Positions 1 through 13,500 of a DNA stretch of 64,000 bases are shown here, piece by piece. The notes beneath the pieces are model-generated. The model was given only the letters and a program-made list of their open reading frames with translations. It did not search any database and was not told the origin of the DNA. The stretch's first letter is position 1; each line of letters opens with the position of its first letter. The stretch is from Cheilinus undulatus. Lineage: Eukaryota; Chordata; Actinopteri; Labriformes; Labridae. The stretch spans positions 13,702,275 through 13,766,274 of the forward strand of contig NC_054881.1 in NCBI RefSeq assembly GCF_018320785.1. Reading direction: 5' to 3'. Position numbers and translations under genes: made by a program.

Positions 1-440
1 ATGTTAAGACTAAAACTGAGGCTGAAGTAAGGCATTGATGTGATAAGTAAGCCCGCCTGAGGACACCATCAGGCAGAAAGGAGGATCGGCACATCCCAGG
101 TCTCTGGATGTCCTTGCATATAACCAGGGCCATGGAAAATTACCTGTTGAAAAAGGAGTCAAGTCTACACCTTTAGGACACAATAAAGGATGGATGTGGC
201 CAGTCAGCATGGGTTAGGGTACCATCAGAACAGGTAAGAAGGTTGCAACAAGCCTTTACTCTACAAGCCTCGGTTGAAAAAGGTCTGGACAAAAGAGATG
301 CTGTTGAGCTTGACCTTGACTGCTGAGCAACACACATGTGGGTTGACATGTGTTAAGCTTGACTCTGCCCTCCCGCCCCTGCCCCCACGCTGTGATGAAT
401 CCTTAGTGCACTACATGCCTAAAACTAAATCACATGACTG
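1..440. repeat. degenerate dispersed repeat, copy 1
   Basis: This segment shares long similarity with 1760-2215, in the same orientation. Shared parts include the blocks around GGCTGAAGTAAGG, TCTGGATGTCCTTGCATAT and GACATGTGTTAAGCTTGA. Inside it, a unit of roughly 60-70 bp (GATGTG ... TAAGCA ... CACCATC) is repeated imperfectly. The family is not recognised. Confidence 0.6.
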
Positions 441-1143
441 AATATATACTTCATGATCGTTTAACACAAAAGTTTTTTTATACCCAACCTCCCCGTGTGC
501 AAACACCTGCTGCAAATCACAACCACTTAAATTTAAATTATCTTGCTGTGTTCACAGTGCCAAACAATGTGCAACCAAAATCAAACACAAAACAACAACG
601 TCTCCAACAGTAATTTGTCAACAAAAGGATTACAATCTGTTTCTGAGACAGGGGACACACAGTCTCTGCTAAATTCTATCAAATTAGAGTTGAGAAAGTT
701 CCCAAAAAAACAAATATGCAAGTCATGGTGGTTCTAGTTTACCATCTCCACTATCACCAATGTTGGAAAGAAAAACGGGGGCTCCTTCAGAAAGAGAATA
801 ACACAGAAGAGTTTTCTGAAGGGAAAAGACGTTCTTGCACTTCTCCCAACAGGCTTTTGCACCTGCTTGTTTTGCCAATTGGCTCTGCAGATTGTCTGAG
901 GTGGGATAGTCACAGAGACGAAAATCCAAAGCTCATGACAGCACCTTTAAATGCTTGTTTGAGAGTGTTTGATCTTTTCCAGTTTCCAAGCACAGTTTAT
1001 CAAGCCATTAGAATGCAGAGATTATGTACAATGCCATGACAATGCCCAAAATCAACTCTGCCTTTGCCTTTTAGCAAAGACAGCAAACGATGCCATTTTA
1101 CTGGTTTTCTTGTGTTTATACGACACTACAAGACCAAAAGAGG

Positions 1144-1585
1144 TACACCGCTTCCCACATTTTTATGCAAATGACATTTTTCCTTTATTTTCCTAAATAT
1201 TAATGCAAATTACAGTCAGAATATTTTTCAAGTCATCAGCCATTAACATGTAACTTGGCCTGTTAAGATGTTTTTGATTGAAATAGCTTTTGATTTTAGT
1301 AACTATGACCTCCTGTTGCTGCAAATTCAATGAATGACCATTTTCAGTTCTTTACAACCTATAAAATCTTCTAAAACTCTGTTGTGCTTAATAATGTGGA
1401 ACAGTGCATGTTGAGGTTTTTATTTTTTTAAAAAGTAATGGTTATCATTATGAAGTTTGTTCAAAAACATTTGAATTATGCTCTAACGGTCAATGACTTG
1501 AAAAATATTCTGACTGTCATTTGCATTAATATTTAGGAAAATAAGAAAAAAAAGTCATTTGCATAATAATGTGGAAACCGGTGTA
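1144..1585. mobile_element. Tc1-type MITE with long terminal inverted repeats
   Basis: Inverted repeats of about 100 bp face each other. The left end (CACCGCTTCCCACATT, then ATGCAAATGACA) is matched in reverse complement by the right end (GTCATTTGCATAATAATGTGG ... ACCGGTG). Both ends abut a TA dinucleotide, the Tc1/mariner target duplication. There is no coding capacity. Confidence 0.75.
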
Positions 1586-1644
1586 TGATGGAATCAAACA
1601 GCGCGATCAGAAAATGGTTAACAGCACCATGTCAGCATCTCTAA

Positions 1645-1671
1645 AAAAGTAAGGGGGGGGGGGGGGGCGGG
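1645..1671. repeat. poly-G tract
   Basis: A run of about 15-16 G residues is followed by C and GGG, after an A-rich tract. Tract length is likely polymorphic or error prone. Confidence 0.7.
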
Positions 1672-1759
1672 ATTCCAGACAAAGAAACATTGTTATGATT
1701 GATCTATATCCAAGCACTAAAGTAGTGCTGTGCAGAATTTTAAGGCATATTTGGGCCAA

Positions 1760-2215
1760 AACCTGTGGCTGAAGTAAGGTGTAGATGTGGCGATTAAGCA
1801 TTCCTGGTGGCCACCATCGGACAGGAAGGAGGCTTGACACAACCTCAGTAGTGCTCTGGATGTCCTTGCATATTACCAGGGGTATGGGGAAATAAACTGC
1901 TGAAAACATTAAAAAAGTCCACACCTTTAGGGCACAGTAAGAGGTGGATGTGGTGGGTAAGCATGGTCTGAGGTACTGTCCAGGTGGGTAGTAAGACCCT
2001 GGTTATGCTGTGGATGTGGCACAACAGCTGGGCGTATTACCATGGGTGACAAGACTCAGAAAATGAGATGCAATTGAGCTTGATCTTGGCTTTTGAGCCA
2101 CACATGTGTATTGACATGTGTCAAGCTTGAGTGTGCCACCCCAGCCCTGGGTTGTGGCATGTCGTGCCCCGTGGTGAATCCTTACACCCTACATTCCTAA
2201 AATGTATGCGCAGGA
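1760..2215. repeat. degenerate dispersed repeat, copy 2
   Basis: This is the same-orientation partner of 1-440. It preserves the order of the shared blocks, ending in the segment around GGTGAATCCTTA. It lies just right of the MITE at 1144-1585. Confidence 0.6.
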
Positions 2216-2399
2216 CTACAGGTCTGAAAAAAGACTTAACAAAAATGTACATCTTGAGTGTGTGGATACCAATGGTTTTTTGGTCTTGAACTCACCCCCT
2301 TCAAAATTATTCTCTTCAATGAGCAGCATTGGTTTAAGGAATGTCATTATGTCTGTTCAAAAATGAGACATTAATCTTATGTAACTAAGTACAGTTTCA

Positions 2400-2550
2400 G
2401 TGGGACAGATAGCCTACTTAAAAGTCCTCAGTGCGGGTTGCCGAAGTTCAAATCTGGCCTGTGGCTCCATTCCCCAAGTGTCACTCGCCACTCTCTCCTC
2501 TGTTCCTAACTGTATCCAGTGTCCAGCTTTCTAAGGCAAAAAGCCCAAAA
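2400..2550 (+). mobile_element. tRNA-derived SINE
   Basis: A degenerate tRNA-like head (AGATAGCCTA as box A, GTTCAAATCTGG as box B) is followed by a C/T-rich body and the tail TAAGGCAAAAAGCCC. This layout is typical of an abundant teleost SINE family. It is not a functional tRNA gene because the acceptor stem is missing. Confidence 0.65.
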
Positions 2551-3214
2551 TGCAAATCTTGAAAATAGACCACTTTTAGTTTGACTTACATAAGCAATCA
2601 ACTTTTTAACATAATCTGAATATACTTTAAGATGTTCAAAAGGATATTTAACTGTTATTGCTGCTGGCTAAACAGCAGAATAACTTTGGCTCACCATTTC
2701 ATCTTGGTAACTTTTATACTGTATAAACCAAACTGGCAATTAATTCAAAACATTTTACTTGGATCTTGAGAGGCATTTTCTGCCAGTAAATTTCACAGCC
2801 TCACAAGAATCTTCCCAATAAGTTCAAAAAGAAAAGTGGCTCTCTTTCAAACAAGAAAGAGACGGCTGGGAGAGGGAACAGAAAAGTGACTCATAATACA
2901 GAATATTAATTATCTGCATCAGTGTTCATTGCCCCCTATAAACCTTTCTCTAAGAGATATATCATGGGACATTCAAAACATTAACATAGTAGAAATTAAG
3001 TATGTCATGTCAAGTCCTTCTGGGTTTGTTTTTCCCAGCTTTGTGTTTACACTGACATAGCAGTGCAACCTTCAGCTCATTTTTGTTTGACTCAGAGGCT
3101 CAGACATGTTTTATCCATGTTTTTTTTCACATGAACTCAGCCTTCTCAAACTTTAGGGGCGGAAATGGCTGCATCCACACAAGCATGCTGTATGTAGGCA
3201 CAAACGGGGGAGTT

Positions 3215-3492
3215 TACAGGTGCATCTCAAAAAATATGAATATCATGAGAAAGTTCAATATTTTTTTCACTCTTTTCTGAAAGTGAAACCCATATATTAT
3301 ATAGACTTGTTACACATAGAGTGAAATATTTCAAGCCTTTATTTCCATCAACATTTCAAGCTATAAAGGATTCAATACATTTCACTCTATGTGTAACAAG
3401 TCTATATAATATATGGGTTTCACTTTCAGAAAAGAGTGACAAAAATATTGAACTTTTTTAATGATATTCTAATTTTTTGAGATGCACCTGTA
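3215..3492. mobile_element. palindromic Tc1-type MITE
   Basis: The element starts TA-CAGGTGCATCTC and ends GAGATGCACCTG-TA. The two arms are near-perfect inverted copies of about 120 bp around a loop of about 40 bp. The arms match the end of the transposase-bearing element at 27958, so this looks like an internally deleted relative. Confidence 0.8.
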
Positions 3493-5689
3493 GACTATCC
3501 AAATCATAGTAAAGACTCTTTGGTCTAAAATACTCAGAAGAAATGAGAATCAAGTCAACTTTAGGCTATCCATTTGAATGTAGGTCAATCCTACACTTGG
3601 TCTGAACAGTAAGCAAGGGCGGAGGATGTTGCATCGAAGGACAGTGAGGGTATGGCTAAAGAAATGTTTTAGTCTAAGAAAATGATGCTAAAGTGTAACA
3701 CTTATTGGACATCTACTCTGAACACTGCATATGATAACATTAGTCATTATTTTTTCTTCTTATAAACACTAAGGGTGACCATGTTCTGCCTTGAACTCAT
3801 AACTGTCCATACATTACAGGAATGCTCCCAGTCATGTAAGGACCAGCTGGTCCTGACTACTGCACCACCATGGTCAATGTGCAGTGGAGTTTAAGAGGAT
3901 TTGCTGACTGCTGCCCACAACTTCTTCACAGCAAGACAGCAGAGTTGAAGAAGCACATTTTCCTGACATTTTAGCCTCAACTTTGATTCAAACTGCTGAG
4001 GAATATATGGGTGGTACAGAGGTTAAGATTTCCTCTGCAGAGACCACAGTTAGTGGGCTCCGGTGTGGGACTTTGAACGTGTCCAATAATCTCTACAGGG
4101 TCTTAAAATCCTCATTTTGAGGTGTACTGAGGCTTCAAGACCAGATTTTATAGTTAAACGCCAGATAAATTGGCATCTTGTTCCACACTGTCATTTTTTA
4201 CAACCAAGGGATTTATAACTTCAGCAACTTTTACGCCTTTACATGAGTGTCTTGGGAGGGAAGTCTTATCACTTTCTTGCTCTTACATTACCATTTAATT
4301 AGTGCTTATAAAAGACCTTATAGTGCCATTTTGCACTATCATGAGGGACTATTTAAAATTTGATAGGGTTTCTGGAAATTGTGAGTAACACGGATCTTTT
4401 CTGCACTTCTCCCCTGTGTCCTTTGCTCTCAGAGACGACCCATTCAGAGTTTACAAATGAGCTAAAAAATACACTATTCTCTTCTCCATGAAGAGTTCAA
4501 ATCAGTCTTTTCATGCACAACAAGGCTGCTCTGAATGCTACGATTTTGTGCTGTCCTTGTGTGTACAAGGATGTACTTTTTCAACAGGTTGTAATTTCAG
4601 GGTCATTTCCTCGAGCAACTCTGTGATAAAGCTTTGGAAAGGGTTGTTCGGATCACTGCTACCCATCAGACTGCTAACGGTGAACAGATGCTGCCCTGGT
4701 TTATCATGGAATACTACTTTTCTTTGCTTGACAGAGCATCTGGAAAACCTCTGGTTATGTGTGAAATGGCTCTGCATGGATTTGAGGTGCGTGGACAAAT
4801 CTGCTAAACAAGAACACTACCTTTGGTTCTAAGTCATTTTGAGAGAGAAAATTGGAGCTGCTTGGGTCCTGCAGCCAATTTATACCTCATACCAGGAAAG
4901 AAAGTGGAGAGGAAACTACAATTTACACATAGCATCATATCAAAACCCAAAAATATTGCCCAATCAATAGTGTCCTGCCATTGCAAATATTTACCAAGTG
5001 ACATTTGATGTGAATGAGGCTTAATTGCTTCCCAAAGAGAAGTAAATCACTCTTAATCTGTGGCCCAGAAACTGTCTGGTTTTAAGAACATTCAATGAAG
5101 TTCACCACTAACATAAGTCTGCCTCTGTATACAACACATCGTCATGCAACTGTTTAAATATGTGGTTAATTCAGGAAACAAAGTGCATTACAGTGTTTAA
5201 ATTTCGTGGTAAAGAGCCTTGAAGTGTATAAAACCTGTTTAAAGGGATGTTTTTCAGCATTTGAAGTACACAACTTTGCTTTTCATCTGTCTGCTCAAAT
5301 ACAACAAGGCACAAGAAATTTGTGACTCATCCAGCCGTATGTCCTCCATCCTCAGCTATGACCCTGTTTCTGCTTCAGTGTGCTGAGGCAAGAGTAACAC
5401 AATCCCTCTGCCAGATTCAGGAGCAGACTTACAAAATTACATAAAAACACAAAGAAGCAGGCAGCATCAATTATAAAATGATATTTAACCACCAGGGGAA
5501 AGATTTGTTCCTGTAGAAAGTTTAGTGTGATCAAAAATTTAAACACAGGTTTATAGGACAATAAAACAAAAATCCATTTGATGTTAAAACCTTTTTGATG
5601 GGAATGTACAATATTGTAACCTTGCAAAGCAGATGGATTTGCCCGTTTCCATGTTTCTTACAGGCAAATCCATCTTGTAAAGCTTCCAT

Positions 5690-6100
5690 CTGAATCATTT
5701 GGGCCCAGTTAGAAAGTGACAGGACCAATCAGCCTTGAGGGGCAGTATTTTCAGGCGCGGCAGAGTCGTGACTTAAGCAAGCAGCAACAAGAGGCTGGAG
5801 CAAATATGGCAGAAGACATTAGCGTGGATGCTGCTAAAGCGTAAGTTTTATCAGAACTTGATGACATTTCTTCGTTAAAAGAAGAACAAAGAACAGCATT
5901 GAGTTGTTTTCTTTCCAAAAATGACAAAAGTCGTGTACTGACATGTCTACAGTCACCATGGTTCGCGTTATGCAGTTCTTTATGGAGTTTACTCCCTCGG
6001 TGGGGGTGCTGGCGCAGCTTGTTAGCGACTTTGTCATGTGTTTTGTTGCTCTGATTTGCCTGTAAAGATGTGACAGACAGAACGTTCATCCTATCACCCT
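5690..6100 (+). other. possible remnant of a repetitive helicase-like element
   Basis: The plus strand shows a short ATG-started frame (MAEDISVDAAKA) and, after a frame break, LKEEQRTALSCFLSKNDK. That phrase resembles the segment just ahead of the Walker A motif in RecQ-type helicases. No Walker motif or further domain is present. The assignment rests on one short motif. Confidence 0.2.
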
Positions 6101-7498
6101 CCGAGTTTTTTTTTCAAAGGCTCTGCCCTTTCCCAAACATTGTCTATTTAAGTTTTTCACACACCAATCTGGCGTGTCAGATTAACGATATTGTATTTTT
6201 TCCAATATCCATAATTCCAACATTTACAAATTAATTTTAGCTGATACTGATATTTATATGTAGATGTGCAATGATTAAGAAATAATGATGAAAAAGAAAA
6301 AACTTCAGATGATGTTGGGGAGAACAAGATTGGTTGTCACACTTTTTACCCTAGTGTGAATTAGTCATCTTACAAACATCTTTCAATAGTCATTCCAACA
6401 TTAAATTGAAGCCTAAGGTTTTGGCTTGAAATGTGTATCCCTGTCATTTTTCCAATTTATTGTAACAAAGATGTAATTAACTTTTAAAGACATTGTGACA
6501 CATTGGGACAACCAACCTCATCACGGGGACAGTTTTCACACAGTAGGGTTGGTTGTCACAATGATTTTAATGGAAAAGTCTTAAATATAAGGCTAGAAGG
6601 CAGAACTAAATTTGAAACTTTAATTGCCTTGACAAGTTGACAAATACATAACCTAATGCAACTTAGCATGAAATGAGCAAGGAACATGAAAAAGAACATC
6701 TTTAGAACAGTCTATAGGCCTATAGCAACATAAAAAACAAAACTAATAGGGCTAAAAGTAACAGCCTACTCGACTAGGCTAAACGAATTCACTATCTGAG
6801 TTACAGTGATGGCAACAACATTCTCCCATAGGTCTGTTGGTGCAGCCTAAAACTCCTAACACTAACTTATTGTTAATTTGGCCAGTATTTACAGCTGATA
6901 TAAGCAGATTTTTATAGCCTGAACATTGGTTGTAGAAATTTTCCTATCTGCCAATAGTATTTTGCATCACTACTTTTTGATCATCTTCAGTAACATTTTC
7001 CATGGTTTTCTATGTGTGCTCTTGTAAGCATAGGTTAATAGATCAGCAACAAATACAAAGATGCAAAAATGCATGCAAAGATCAGCAAGTGTGTAGAGCA
7101 CTGAGTTGTATTTACAGTATAAAGTGGCCTTTCAACTGGCTGCCTATTTCCATATCAATTTTGCTATGCTTCTGCTTTCAAGAACCACAAACATGTTTCG
7201 ATCCACAAATGTATGAAATACAACCTTCAGCTCAGACTCTCAGGCTTACATTGGCTAACCTCTTCTACCCAGCCTTTATGGTTTTGTTTTTTTCATGAAT
7301 CCATGAGTCATTTTTGATCAAGTAGCACCAAATGTGCAGGGATTGATATCAATATTCTGATATATCTAAACTGGTATTTTAGACAATGTCAATATTGATA
7401 CCAACATATGCATACCTCTAATATTTAAACATTTAAGGATATATCTACACCTTTTTAATGATAAAAGCTCTATAATTCTCCACATTCATAGCAGGTAC

Positions 7499-7567
7499 CT
7501 TGTTGCGGTGTCAGAGTTCCACATTGTGAAGAGCAGTCGTTTATGAAGGTCCTCTTCGGTGACAACA
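7499..7567 (-). CDS. rgs3: rgs3 coding exon 5, end of C2 domain
   Basis: This 69-nt exon has a TTTTTTTAG acceptor and a GTACCT donor. It encodes FVVTEEDLHKRLLFTMWNSD and then TAT. It aligns with the last C2 strands of RGS3 (EEDDQKRLLVTVWNRASQS). No following exon was found in bases 1-7498, so the next one is probably outside the window. Confidence 0.75.
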
Positions 7568-10500
7568 CTAAAAAAGGGACAAAGTCAAATCTTAAACTAC
7601 TAAATTTATTATACTGAGCATTGCAATATGTTAAAACTAAGACTGTCAGGCATTAATAGCAAATATTTAAGGTTCTGAAATCCTTAACTTTTGTTTAGCC
7701 ATTGCAACGTCTCCCTGCAGCCACACTGATTTAAAATAAGTCCACCACTGCTCCTCATGCTCCTTAATTTCTCAATTATAATCTCACAGACAGCTTAGTG
7801 GACAAGTCAAAAGTCATCAGTACCTTGTGTTATAAAACAAGTACCTCTTCACTGTGTCTTTATTTCATTTTCAATCCATACCAAGTTCCCTTTCCTTTGG
7901 TTAATTTTATGATATAAACTTCAATCTGCCCAAAGTTCCTTAATGCCTTTCAAATAAAAGCAGGTCTGTGTCCTTATAGGAAGTCAGATACCCTTAGTTT
8001 AAAACAGTACAAAAATCCAAAATGAAACATCAGTTTAAAATTCAAAATAACAGCATTTTGAAATGTAAGAAAAGGTGTGATAAATTGCAATTAGAAAACA
8101 ACCAAACAGATCAACTGTACTTCTTTGTCCACTGGGGGAGCTAAAATCAACACGAATCACAAGATCCCCAAAGCCGCTTTAAAATACTTTCACAGATTTA
8201 AAAAAGTATATTACTGCATGCTTACAAGTAAAAGGTTTGCAGGAAGATTGGGCTCCTGCAGTGAGGAACCATCCTTGTCTTCTGTCTTTCTCTGGGATCA
8301 CTGTCTGGGAACATGCCAACCTGAACGGGACAACAAATCAAAACTTAAAACATTCTAATCTCCACAACTGTGTAATATTTCCCATGGGTTTTCATCATAT
8401 CTGTGTATGGTGATTAATACCTTAACATAAGAGTCACATGGCCCCTGGCTGTCCTCTGCCATACCTCTAGCCTCTAAAACTGTGAACACATACAAACAGA
8501 ACTGAATTAATTATAACTCAGTTGCATTAATTATGTATGTGCATCTGCTCATTTTCAGGTGCTCGGTCAAACTGTCACTAGAACAAACAGCTGACCTACT
8601 ATTTCTGTACTCCACTGTAAAGCTGTGTGTGGTTACAATCAGAATGTTGTGCAGTGTTTCTGAATGAATCATGCAGACAATCTTTGTTACGAGTCCAGGG
8701 TGAAGAAAATGCAGCAGTCTTTTTAGTGTTTTGTATTAGATGAACTGCTGTAGCTGGCAAAAAATGCTGTTAATTTAAAAACAGTTTGCCTCCCTCCTAT
8801 TATTGCACTCATAATGCCATTTTTTTAGGTATGGTGATACTGGGTTTGTTGTCCAATTGTTAAAATTAGATACTAAAATCATTTAAGGCATGTTTCAGTA
8901 CTTCAGAACTTTAAAAGTGAAGTTGCCAATATATAGAAAAGGCTAATCAAAATGGGAGTGTAAATCAGGACTTAAAGAGGACTTATTTTACCCTTTTAAG
9001 ACAAGTTCATATTGGTCTCAGAGGTACCCAAAACATGCCTGTGAAGTTTATTGCTGAGTAAACACTCTAGTACAGGATATTTGCATGTCTAAAAACCCCT
9101 CTGTTTCAGCCCTGCTCAGAACGGCTTTAAATGTTACTGAGCTGTCTGACTCCGCCCCTGTCAACACCCCTCTCAGGAAATGGATGTGGCACTCCTGATG
9201 TTACAGACACTTTTATCCAAAGTTAGGGACCTGACTGGGATTTGAACCATCAATTTTCCTGATCGGTCAGCAGGATAACCCACTGAGCTATCCAGCATCT
9301 CAGCTGGCAGCTGAGAGGAAGATCAGGAGAGGAGCGTGGAACTTTCTTCCAAGCAGGGAGGGCCAACCAAACCTGGGGGCAGGTGCTTACTCCCCATATG
9401 ACATCATGTGGGTAAAATCTGAGAACGGCTTGTTTTAGCTCTCATTTTCTGAAAGGTGGAGAAAGAGAGGGTGGAAGGGAATGGATTTTTCTGGTATTTG
9501 AGGGGATTGTGGACAGGCCAGAGGCACATATTTTTATTAGAAAAGCCTGAAAAAGTGATTTTTGCATAATATGTCCCCTTTAATACATGTGTTCTCTACC
9601 TTAGCTTAGCAGTAAAGCCTGTTTCAGTCAACCAATCTTTGTTTGTTTAGTGCCAATTCATAACCAGTGTCTTTAGTGAGTGAGTGGGTGTCTTGTCTGA
9701 GTTACAAAGCAGGAAATTTCTGGTCATCCAGGTCTTAACGTCTTTAAGGCATGCCCTTTACCAGGAGCAAAATCTGAGAACGGCTTGTTTCAGCACACAT
9801 TTTCTGAAAGGTGGAGAAAGAGAGGGGGAAAGGGAATGGATTTTTCTGGTACTTGAGGGGATTGTGGACAGGCCAGGGGCACATATTTGTGTTAGAAAAG
9901 CCTGAAAAAGTGATTTTTGCATAATATGTCTCCTTTAAAAAGTACATTGTCCATGGTCTGATAGAACTATTTCACAACAGAAATATCAGTAATTGTTCCA
10001 GAATTACAAATTAAACATCCCAGCTTTTGTTGTCGGAAGATGTTTTGATTATAGATGACATAGTTGTACTCAGCTGCAATATTTTGTTCCCCTGAAGTGC
10101 GTAATTTGGAGTAGTAAAATTAGATGTTTAGGTTTTCAATAAAAGTGCAATGAAAAAGACAAAGAGTGGACAAGAAAAACATGAAGAAAAACATCTAGCT
10201 TAAACACTCTTCACTCAGTGAAATGACAGCAACACAAAAGGCGTTAAGAGAGGAGACGGAGATCGACAAACAAGAGTAGGAGGGTGCATGGCTGTGGTTG
10301 CTGGGAGACCAAAATAAACAAACACTTTTACTGAACTCAGTTTGACAAGTGATCCACACCCTGCCTTGTAGTTTTTACTGTCCTTACACTGATAACCAAA
10401 GTTGGCTTGTAGCAAAAATTCCTATGACTGAACATGTTTTTGATGTTTATTTGACTGTGGAAAATGTTACTGTGTACTCACCACTGACAACAAGAACCTC

Positions 10501-13500
10501 ATCCTCTGGGATGATTGACAGCTTCAGCTGACCTATCCAGAAAGAACAGATATGAGACTAACACAAAGTGACAGGAATAAATATTTTATATATTGGTTTT
10601 AATTGGAAATATTCTTAATTGCTCAATCATGAGGATCAATACCACTCTGCATCAAATATGAAGCCACAGCCAGGAGGTTATTAAATTAGCTTTGACACAA
10701 TCTGGTCCTAGTGGGAGTTATGTGTTAGACTTAACATGGCTGCAATGACTGAGAGAAGTCTCTCTTTGTTGACTGGAGACCTCACAAGTCCAGGGAGTCA
10801 TAGAAAGCAGAAACACCCCTCTACATAACCAACCGAGCAAGCGATTTCTCCATTTCCAGCCCAGCATAGCATCTCCTCACTGAAGCATCATGCCTAACAG
10901 ATCCTCTCATCCATGTTTAAAGAAGAGAGCTGACATTTCCAAAAATGTCAAACTTTCCTTTCCTTTATAACATTAAAATAAAGAGCACAAATTTCACATC
11001 AATAATATCAGTTTCCACTTTACCCTGAATGCATCTTTCTCTGTTTCAAAGATAAAAACAATAACATTTGCGTGATGATCCTTAAAACATGCTGAAAGCA
11101 TTAAAAACAAGTGGCAGCAGTGAAAACATGAGCAAACAGCTGTGAAACACATCTCACATGCAAAACAAAAAATGTCAAATAGCCTCTAGAGACCCACGAC
11201 TTTTGGGTGTACTTAAGTGTGCTTACAGAAATCTACAAAACCAGCTATGTGTTTTTTGGTAAAAGCTTTGTGAATGTTCTTTTCATGGGACTTGCTGGTC
11301 CACAATTCGACAAGAAATACTTTATTTTCTTTCAGCCTAGGCTGCTGCAAGTGAAAGAGGCAGCACTATGTCAGCCTTGTGTTGGTAATCAAACACAAGA
11401 AATTACCTAACATTGGTTGTCTATGGCTTTTAGTTTTGCTGCTATGCTAAATCCAAACAGTTCATCCTATAGTCAGTGTGGATGTCTGTGCAAAGCTTGC
11501 CGAAAATATCTCAAAGTTCTTCAAATATGACATTAACAAACAAGGGGGTACATGAGACCTACTGACCATGATCTTTAACCCATAAACTGCAAAATATCAT
11601 CTGCTGGTCCCTGAGTCAGAGTGGATGTTTTTGCAGTAGAGGAAAATCACTGAGAGTGTTCTTGAGATATTGCATCCACATGCAAGAGATGGCTTTAAGG
11701 CTCAATGACACTGACCTATGACTTCAAAACATCTAATCAAATGTTGGAGGCAGTGCGGGTCTCAGGAGGCCAACCACTGGCACACTTTCTGGGATTGTCC
11801 AGGGATAAAATCATTTTGGTTAGAGTTTCATAATGCATTAACATCCATTATTGAAACAGACATACCTCTACATTTTGCCACTTTATTTTTAGGAAATGTA
11901 GATTTCCAGGTCAGGAGTAGTGATAAATATCTTTTCGGCATATTGACGGTGACGGTGGTTGCTTCCTGAACCCCCCACAATCTAGGAGTGGCTTAATATT
12001 GTAAATGATATTTATGCTATGGAAAGAGTTACTTTTTGTTTACGTCTGCAAAAGATGTTTTTGTTAAACTCTGGACCAACTGGGTTAAATATGTCAAACC
12101 CATTCAGACAGATTTTGTGGAGGTGATGATCTAAGGAATTTGTGGTGCTATGTCATCTTGGCAAATAACAATTTTGTTGTGTTTTTGTTTTAAATTCCGC
12201 CACTCAAGACTATTTATGGTGTATTTTTGGTTGATCTTGTGTGCACACTTTGTCTCTCCCATGTTGCATTTAGTTCCTTATACTTACATAAGAAAAAGAA
12301 AAGACTGAATTGCATTGGAAACTCAGGTATTCTTTCATGTATATGATGTGCTCTGATGTCTGCGTTTCAGAACTGAAAAATAAAAGAATTTCACAGAAAT
12401 TCTGACCTCCCAAATCTGATCAGTTCATCCTTGAGTCAGAGTGGGTGTCTGTACAAGTTTGAGGAAATCTCAAAGTGTTTTCGAGATATGGCATTCACAA
12501 TTATGGCATGTACACAAGTCCTAATGGCCATGACTTTTAACCCATGACCTCAAAAAGCTAATCAGTTGATCCATGAGTAGACATTTGTGAAAATACAGTG
12601 TTCATAAGAATGGCCTAGACAGATGTACAGATGGACTGATGTACTGGCATAAAAAGTCCACATTTCGCATCCATGCAATGCAGCCAACAACTAATTATTT
12701 AATATAATAATGTCCGGTCAGACAGCGTTTTCAGCAATTGTTTTAAAATACTCTTCCATGATTATTCTCGCATATTTTACTGTACTATGTTTTAGATCAT
12801 CTCTTCTACTTGTACCACTCTGATACTCAAAGAAAAGGTGGCAGAATCTGAATATGTCCTGTGTTTCTCTGTGCGCAGACATTAGTGAGTGTGTGTATGC
12901 ATGTCTTTGTCCAGTGTCTATCATCTGTCATGGTTTCTCCCCCTCACTCCCACCTCCTTTCAGCTGGTTTCTCTCCTTTCCTGTAAGTCTCCTAGCTGTG
13001 ACTTGTTAGCAGTGTTGACACGGCCACAGCTAACACTGCCTTTGTGCCGTTTCAAATTAATCCTGCTCATAAGAGTGAAGTCTAAAGCTAAAATGTGGGA
13101 GTCTGGGTGTGTGATAACGCTGCTGGCACTTCAGAGCTTGGGTACAAGGGATGTTTGTCGTTCCCACACTGAACTTGGCATGGTTTTGTGCTTCTGGCCA
13201 CGGTGGAAGAACAAAGTAAAAACAGTGTTTGAAATGTCTTCCTGAACATTAAGGTACAGATGAAGCTGTCTCAAAAACACTGAATGTCGATGTACCCCTG
13301 CAGGTATCAGACAAATCAAACGGTAAACAGTAAATGCAGACATAAACAACATTTCAGGACACCTACAAAGATGAGTGAAAATTGAAAACTGCAGGTTCAA
13401 TGGTGTGGAGAAAATAGCATACAGTGTGGTGAGCACTGATCAGTAAAAGCAGATCTGATCATTTGTTTCCATACAATTTAACAAACTGACAAGGTGGGCA

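Larger units (their letters stand above)
1..7498. other. rgs3 intron (partial), repeat-rich, no coding exon recognised
   Basis: This stretch should be the rgs3 intron after exon 5. I searched the minus strand for the expected continuation of the C2 end and the PDZ domain and found none. It holds the dispersed repeats, MITEs and SINE listed separately. The remainder looks like ordinary AT-rich unique sequence. Confidence 0.5.

Noticed and set aside
4488-4832. 114-codon open frame with an opposing frame
   Set aside because: No motif, no splice context, cysteine-rich random composition and overlapping antisense ORF; nothing supports a gene.
9238-9290. tRNA gene
   Set aside because: Box A and B are present, but the acceptor stem and discriminator end are not, and it sits inside a transposon; a SINE head is the better reading.
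12889-13245. 118-codon open frame in the rgs3 intron
   Set aside because: Translation looks random, and no repeat or protein family match is recognisable.
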